64,000 nt of DNA, from contig NZ_CP159342.1 of the NCBI RefSeq assembly GCF_040499845.1, positions 1,736,001 through 1,800,000 on the forward strand, read 5' to 3'. Of the stretch, positions 60,359 to 64,000 are shown in pieces. Made by a program: the position numbers and the translations under genes. Under the pieces are notes generated by a model. The model ran no database searches. It saw only the letters and a list, made by a program, of their open reading frames with translations, and was not told the origin of the DNA. The DNA is from Micromonospora sp. CCTCC AA 2012012. GTDB lineage: Bacteria; Actinomycetota; Actinomycetes; Mycobacteriales; Micromonosporaceae. Position 1 is the stretch's first letter, and every line of letters starts with the position of its first letter.

Positions 60359-61635
60359 TGGGTCTCCAACTCGCCGTGGTGCTGGTCCTGGTGCTGGTCA
60401 ACGCGGCGCTCTCCGGCAGCGAGATGGCCCTGGTGACGCTCCGGGAGGGGCAGCTGCGGCGGCTGGCGCGGTCGGGGCGTACCGGGGCGCGGTTGGCGCG
60501 GCTGGCCCGGGAACCGAACCGCTACCTCGCCACCGTGCAGCTCGGCATCACCCTGGCCGGGTTCCTCGCCTCCGCGGCCGCCGCCGTGTCGCTGGCCGAA
60601 CCGCTGGTGGGGCCGCTGGGTTTCCTCGGCGGGGCCGCGCACGCGGTGGCGGTGCTGCTGGTGACGGTGGCGCTCACCTTCGTCACCCTGGTCGTCGGTG
60701 AGCTGGCCCCGAAGCGCCTGGCGATGCAGTGGGCGGAACGGTGAGCGCTGCTCGCGGCCGGCCCGCTGGACCTGCTGGCCCGGCTGTCCCGACCGGCGGT
60801 GTGGCTGCTCAGCCGCAGCACCGACGTGCTGGTCCGGCTCAGCGGCGGGGATCCGCGGGCCAGCCGTGGCGAGGTGACCGAGGAGGAGCTGCGGGAGATG
60901 CTGGTCAGCCAGCGGGGCCTGTCGGCGCAGCAGCGGGAGATCCTGGCCGGGGCGTTCGACATCGCCGGCCGTACCCTGCGGGAGATCCTGGTCGCGCGCC
61001 GCGACGTGACGGTCCTGCCGGCGTCGATGACGGCGGCCGACGGGATGCGGCGGCTGGCGGCGGCGGGCCGCTCCCGGGCCCCGGTGACCGGCCCGGGCGG
61101 CCTGGACGACGTCCGCGGCGTGGTGCACATCCGCGACCTGGTCGACGCCGACGGGGAGACCGTGGGCGGTCGGGCGCGTCGGCCGCTGCTGCTGCCCGGC
61201 ACCCTGCCGGTCGCCGACGCCATGCGGCAGCTGCGGCAGGGGCACGAGCAGCTCGCCCTGGTGATCGACGAGTACGGCGGTGTCGACGGCCTGGTCACCA
61301 TGGAGGACCTGCTGGAGGAGGTCGTCGGTGAGCTGTACGACGAGACCGACCGGGACGTCTGCGGGGTGCACCGGGAGCCGGACGGCGCCCTGCTGCTGCC
61401 CGGCGACTTCCCGCTGCACGACCTGCCCGACGTCGGGGTCCGGTTGACCTTCCCGCTGACCCGCGAGTACACCACCGTCGCCGGTCTGGTCCTGGCCGGC
61501 CTGGGCCGGCTGCCGGCGGGGCCGGGGGAGAGCGTGCGCCTGCCCGGGCTGACCGTCGAGGTGGTCGAGGTCGCCGACCGGGCGGTACGCCGGGTGCGGC
61601 TGCGGGGCCCGGCGACCGGTGGCCGCAGCGGGTGA
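60358..61635 (+). pseudogene. CNNM/CorC-type membrane protein (DUF21 + CBS) with in-frame TGA
   Basis: The gene would encode 425 residues. The N-terminal DUF21 part has LQLAVVLVLVLVNAALSGSE, NRYLATVQLGITLAGFLASA and TLVVGELAPKRLAMQWAER, then TGA at 60742-60744. The same frame continues ALLAAGPLDLLARLSRPAVW, a CBS pair (REILVARRDVTVLPASM, LVIDEYGGVDGLVTMEDLLE) and a CorC C-terminal domain, all well conserved. So either a single-base nonsense mutation (for example TGG to TGA) or an error broke it, or it is read through. A restart at GTG 60799 could make a CBS-only protein. Confidence 0.75.
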
Positions 61636-61700
61636 CCCGGACGGGGGATCTGCCCCCGAATGCCGCATGCCGCCGGGAAACCGTCGTTACCGTGCGGGAC

Positions 61701-61889
61701 GTGAAGGACCAGGGATTGCGGAAGTTCGTCGCGGTGCTGGCCGGCCTGGCGGTGATCTACTTCGGCGTCACCGGCCACCGCGGCACCGAGGACGGCAAGG
61801 GACTCTCCGGCGGGGTGGTGCTGCTCGCCGTCCTCGCCGGGCTGCTGGTGTGGAACCTGACCAAGCCGGGGGACAAGCCGGTCAAGTGA
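61701..61889 (+). CDS. Small two-helix membrane protein, 62 aa
   Basis: Two hydrophobic segments, LRKFVAVLAGLAVIYFGVTG and GGVVLLAVLAGLLVWNLT, with a charged loop. GTG 61701 is chosen because TACCGT (61688-61693) ends seven bases before it, a leaderless start; an in-frame GTG at 61632 overlaps the upstream stop and is the alternative. Function unknown. Confidence 0.65.
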   Translation: MKDQGLRKFVAVLAGLAVIYFGVTGHRGTEDGKGLSGGVVLLAVLAGLLVWNLTKPGDKPVK

Positions 61890-61892
61890 GCG

Positions 61893-62546
61893 TCAGCGGG
61901 CCGCCGCCGTGCGACTGACCTCGCCGGCCGACTCCTCGCCGAGGGCGACCCGCACCAGCGCGGAGGCGAGCCGACCGAAGTCGCCCTCGCCGACCAGCCC
62001 GCACAGCCCACGCGGGTTCGCCGGCAGCCCGAGCCGCTTCGCCCCGGCCAGGGCCCGCCGGTCGGCGTACGGGCGCACGTCCGGCCAGACCGCCTGCGCC
62101 TCCCGCAGGAAGATGTCCGCCCCGGTGGGCCCGATGCCGGGGAACTCGGTGAGCAGCCGGCGCAGCACCGGCAGGTCGCCGTCGGCCTCCCGGTGCAGCC
62201 GGCGCAGGTCGCCGTGCCACCGGTCCAGGCAGAGCCGCGCGCCGGTGCCCAGCATCGTCGAGGTGCGCTCGTCGTAGCGCCGGTAGTGCCCCCGGCCGAG
62301 CGCGTCGACCCGGTCCTGCCAGCTCGCCGCCTCCATCGCCTGCGGGGTGCGGTAGCCGGCCGCGAAGAGTTCCCGCGCGGCGGCGAGCGCCACCCCGGCC
62401 CGGATCCGGGTGCTCAGCAGCGTGGTCAGCACCAGCAGCTGGTAGAGCGGCCCGGGCCGGTCGGTCAGCCGGATCCCGGCCTCCTCGGCGTACGTGCGTC
62501 CCTGCCGCTCCAGCAGCGCCCGGGCCACGTTCCGATCGTTCGGCAT
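61893..62546 (-). CDS. HhH-GPD-like DNA glycosylase/endonuclease III homolog
   Basis: A 217-residue protein with a helix-hairpin-helix LLTEFPGIGPTGADIFLREA and, downstream, DVRPYADRRALAGAKRLGLP where the catalytic Asp is expected. The N-terminal helices LYQLLVLTTLLSTRIRAGVA match the EndoIII-like fold. No C-terminal FeS cysteine cluster is seen. It would remove damaged bases, but the substrate is not clear. It ends 3 bp from the previous gene's stop, convergent. Confidence 0.82.
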   Translation of the reverse strand: MPNDRNVARALLERQGRTYAEEAGIRLTDRPGPLYQLLVLTTLLSTRIRAGVALAAARELFAAGYRTPQAMEAASWQDRVDALGRGHYRRYDERTSTMLGTGARLCLDRWHGDLRRLHREADGDLPVLRRLLTEFPGIGPTGADIFLREAQAVWPDVRPYADRRALAGAKRLGLPANPRGLCGLVGEGDFGRLASALVRVALGEESAGEVSRTAAAR

Positions 62547-62669
62547 CCCGTCGGGTTACCCGCCCCGGCCCGCTCCAGACCCCCGCCGGACGGAATGCGC
62601 TCCCCGGCGGCGGGTACCCCGCTCGGGTGCGCGGCGCACGTCGTGCGCTCCCACCGGAAGGAGAGAGCC

Positions 62670-62867
62670 GTGGTCAAGCCGCAGCAGGAGGAACTGCGCC
62701 GCAACGACAAGGGCGCGACCAGCCAGGACAGCCGCGAGGGCAGTCAGGCCACCGGGCATCCCCGGAACCAGGGCAGCTCCAACGGGGACGTCGGCCGGCC
62801 GGTGCCGAAGGGACAGGTGTCCCCGTACGGCCCGGCCGGCGCACCCGTCGCGGAGGACGAGAGCTAG
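62670..62867 (+). CDS. Small disordered hydrophilic protein, 65 aa
   Basis: Rich in Gln, Ser, Gly, Asn and charges (QQEELRRNDKGATSQDSREG), no hydrophobic core. GGAAGGAGAG lies before the GTG, supporting translation. It resembles small stress-type hydrophilic proteins in composition only. Its stop shares CTAG with the convergent next gene. Confidence 0.6.
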   Translation: MVKPQQEELRRNDKGATSQDSREGSQATGHPRNQGSSNGDVGRPVPKGQVSPYGPAGAPVAEDES

Positions 62868-63340
62868 CGACGGCGTCGCGAGGGCGGCCGCAGCCTCCAC
62901 CAGGTGGCTGCGGCCGCCATGCCGTACGCGAGGTGCGGCACGATGTCCGACAGCCAGCCGGCCCGGCCCCAGCGCCGCGGGTCGGTCACGCCCAGCACCG
63001 TCATCGAGCCGTCCGACACGGCCATCACGCCACCACCGAGCAGCCCCACCGCCACCGGCACCGGCAGCCGACGTCGCGCGGCGAGCAGCCCGAACGCCGC
63101 CCCCGCGGCGATCCCCGTCCCGTACCCGAGCAGGGGCCCGAGGCCCGCGCGGCGGTTGGCCGCGCGGTCCTCGGGCCCGAGGTCGACGTGGGCCACGCCG
63201 GCCAGCCGCCCGGCGGTCTCCTCCGGGGTGCCACTGGCCGGACGCGCCCGCACCACCATGTCCAGATAGCTGACCACGTTCAGCACGGCGCTGCCCACCG
63301 CGCCGGCGATGGCGCCGTCGACCACCCCGGTGCGGCTCAC
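62864..63340 (-). CDS. Membrane protein of unknown function, 158 aa
   Basis: Four hydrophobic segments: GAIAGAVGSAVLNVVSYLDM, YGTGIAAGAAFGLLAAR, VPVAVGLLGGGVMAVSDGS and PHLAYGMAAAATWW, ending in RRRR. The GTG start overlaps the stop of the gene upstream (GTGA). I do not recognise the family. Confidence 0.7.
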   Translation of the reverse strand: MSRTGVVDGAIAGAVGSAVLNVVSYLDMVVRARPASGTPEETAGRLAGVAHVDLGPEDRAANRRAGLGPLLGYGTGIAAGAAFGLLAARRRLPVPVAVGLLGGGVMAVSDGSMTVLGVTDPRRWGRAGWLSDIVPHLAYGMAAAATWWRLRPPSRRRR

Positions 63341-63546
63341 TTCGGGTCGCCCGGCTCGCGCTCGCCCTTCGGGCCGTACGTCCGCTCGCCCCGCACCACG
63401 CCGCGCTGACCCCGGTCGTCCTGCAGGATCCGGTTGGCGACCTGGTTCGCCTCCTGGTCGGCCGCGCGTCCGGACTGCTCGATCACGTCGCGCAGTCGGG
63501 CCCGCTCCTTGTCGTACGCGTTGCTCCCCGGCCATGGTCCTGGCAT
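63337..63546 (-). CDS. Small charged helical protein, 69 aa
   Basis: A single long charged helix (YDKERARLRDVIEQSGRAAD, QEANQVANRILQDD) followed by a Gly/Lys tail. GGAGGAGG precedes the ATG at 63546, a strong site. It overlaps the membrane-protein gene by four bases, so the two are co-translated. Function unknown. Confidence 0.7.
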   Translation of the reverse strand: MPGPWPGSNAYDKERARLRDVIEQSGRAADQEANQVANRILQDDRGQRGVVRGERTYGPKGEREPGDPK

Positions 63547-63583
63547 CGCCGCCTCCTCCGGTCGCTGTCGCTGTCCGCGTCGT

Positions 63584-64000
63584 CTACCCGTCCCCGCCCA
63601 CGCCAACCGTGTGGACCACCGCGACCGGGCAGTCGGCGTGGTGCAGCACGCCCTGGCTGACCGAGCCGAGCAGCAGGCCGCTCAGCTCGCGCCGGCCCTG
63701 GTTGCCGACCACCACGAGCTGCGCGCCGCGGGACGCCTCGGTGAGGACGGAGACCGGCCGGCCGTGCCGGGTCTCCCGGGTGACCGGCACCTGCGGGTAA
63801 CGGTCGGCCAGCCCGGTCAGCGACTCGGCGACGATCCGGTCCTCCTCGCCGCGCAGCTGGTTCTCCTCGTACACCAGGGGTTGCATGTCGCCGGGGCCGC
63901 CGGAGGCGGGGTGGGTGTAGGCGTGCACCGCGTGCAGCGGGGCGCCGCGCAGCGCCGCCTCCTCGGCGGCGAACTCGACGGCCGCCCGGGACAGCGCCGA
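63584..64000 (-). CDS. Universal stress protein (N-terminus cut by window edge)
   Basis: The frame runs off the right edge. The visible part is the latter portion of a UspA domain with SRAAVEFAAEEAALRGAPLH then AVHAYTHP, the adenine-side motif VVVGNQGRRELSGLLLGSVS (GxxGx9GS) and the final strand ADCPVAVVH. The ATP-binding type is suggested by this motif. It may be the second domain of a tandem protein. It is upstream of the small helical protein gene on the same strand. Confidence 0.88.
   Translation of the reverse strand, partial: SALSRAAVEFAAEEAALRGAPLHAVHAYTHPASGGPGDMQPLVYEENQLRGEEDRIVAESLTGLADRYPQVPVTRETRHGRPVSVLTEASRGAQLVVVGNQGRRELSGLLLGSVSQGVLHHADCPVAVVHTVGVGGDG

Noticed and set aside
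60742..60744. Second selenocysteine codon in the CNNM/CorC gene
   Set aside because: The family has no conserved Cys at this position, and the following 40 bases form no hairpin with a GGTCT-like loop. Kept as a finding because readthrough is testable, but not annotated as Sec.

Overview
The window is very GC-rich DNA (strong G/C third-codon bias throughout) from an actinomycete. The gene set fits a Micromonosporaceae-like organism: mycothiol-type formaldehyde dehydrogenase, a Ser/Thr kinase with an extracellular domain, a class E/F-type sortase, a GMC-style accessory metabolism, and many genes whose start codon lies 6-7 nt after a TANNNT-like -10 box (leaderless transcripts). The family assignment is an inference from gene content, not from a marker gene. 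No insertion sequences, prophage genes, CRISPR arrays or rRNA were seen.

Layout. 1-2.4 kb: the end of a receptor-like Ser/Thr kinase followed by a membrane protein with ten copies of a DxTVHL repeat. 2.5-9.9 kb: membrane proteins, an MFS exporter behind a tiny leaderless leader ORF and overlapping hairpins, a transketolase, a formate/nitrite channel and a CorA transporter. 10-12.3 kb: sortase, its likely surface-protein partner and an ankyrin protein. 12.3-28.7 kb: mostly single-gene housekeeping and accessory functions (lycopene cyclase, RNase HI, P450 with a coupled ferredoxin, RtcB RNA ligase with archease, MocR and WYL regulators), many arranged convergently with touching or overlapping stops. 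28.7-32.8 kb: a TetR repressor with a 30-bp operator palindrome and a divergent operon of Baeyer-Villiger-type monooxygenase, SDR and alpha/beta hydrolase, which reads as an alcohol-ketone-ester-acid route. 32.8-39.6 kb: an iron-sulfur photolyase, glycosyltransferase, GntR-MFS operon, DoxX protein, and a mycothiol-dependent formaldehyde detoxification pair.

39.6-51 kb is the region with most non-coding structure. Three paralogous secreted lysozyme-like proteins lie at 40.1, 41.5 and 50.2 kb. The second and third are near-identical, share several hundred bp of upstream sequence, and form direct repeats about 8.78 kb apart. Between the first and second there is a perfect 20-bp inverted repeat and a set of competing hairpins. 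Between the third copy and the next operon there is a compact RNA-like structure closed by an 11-bp stem and followed by a textbook intrinsic terminator.

51.2-60.1 kb is a complete selenocysteine island. The formate dehydrogenase alpha subunit has an in-frame TGA (Sec190) followed by a SECIS-like hairpin with a GGTCT loop. It is followed by an iron-sulfur beta subunit, an NrfD-like membrane subunit, tRNA-Sec with anticodon TCA, SelA and SelB, all on one strand and tightly packed. Only selenophosphate synthetase (SelD) is missing from the window. Directly downstream, a CNNM/CorC-type membrane gene carries an in-frame TGA that is more likely a nonsense mutation or base-call error than a second selenocysteine codon. 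The window ends with small hypothetical genes, a HhH-type DNA glycosylase-like protein and a truncated universal stress protein.
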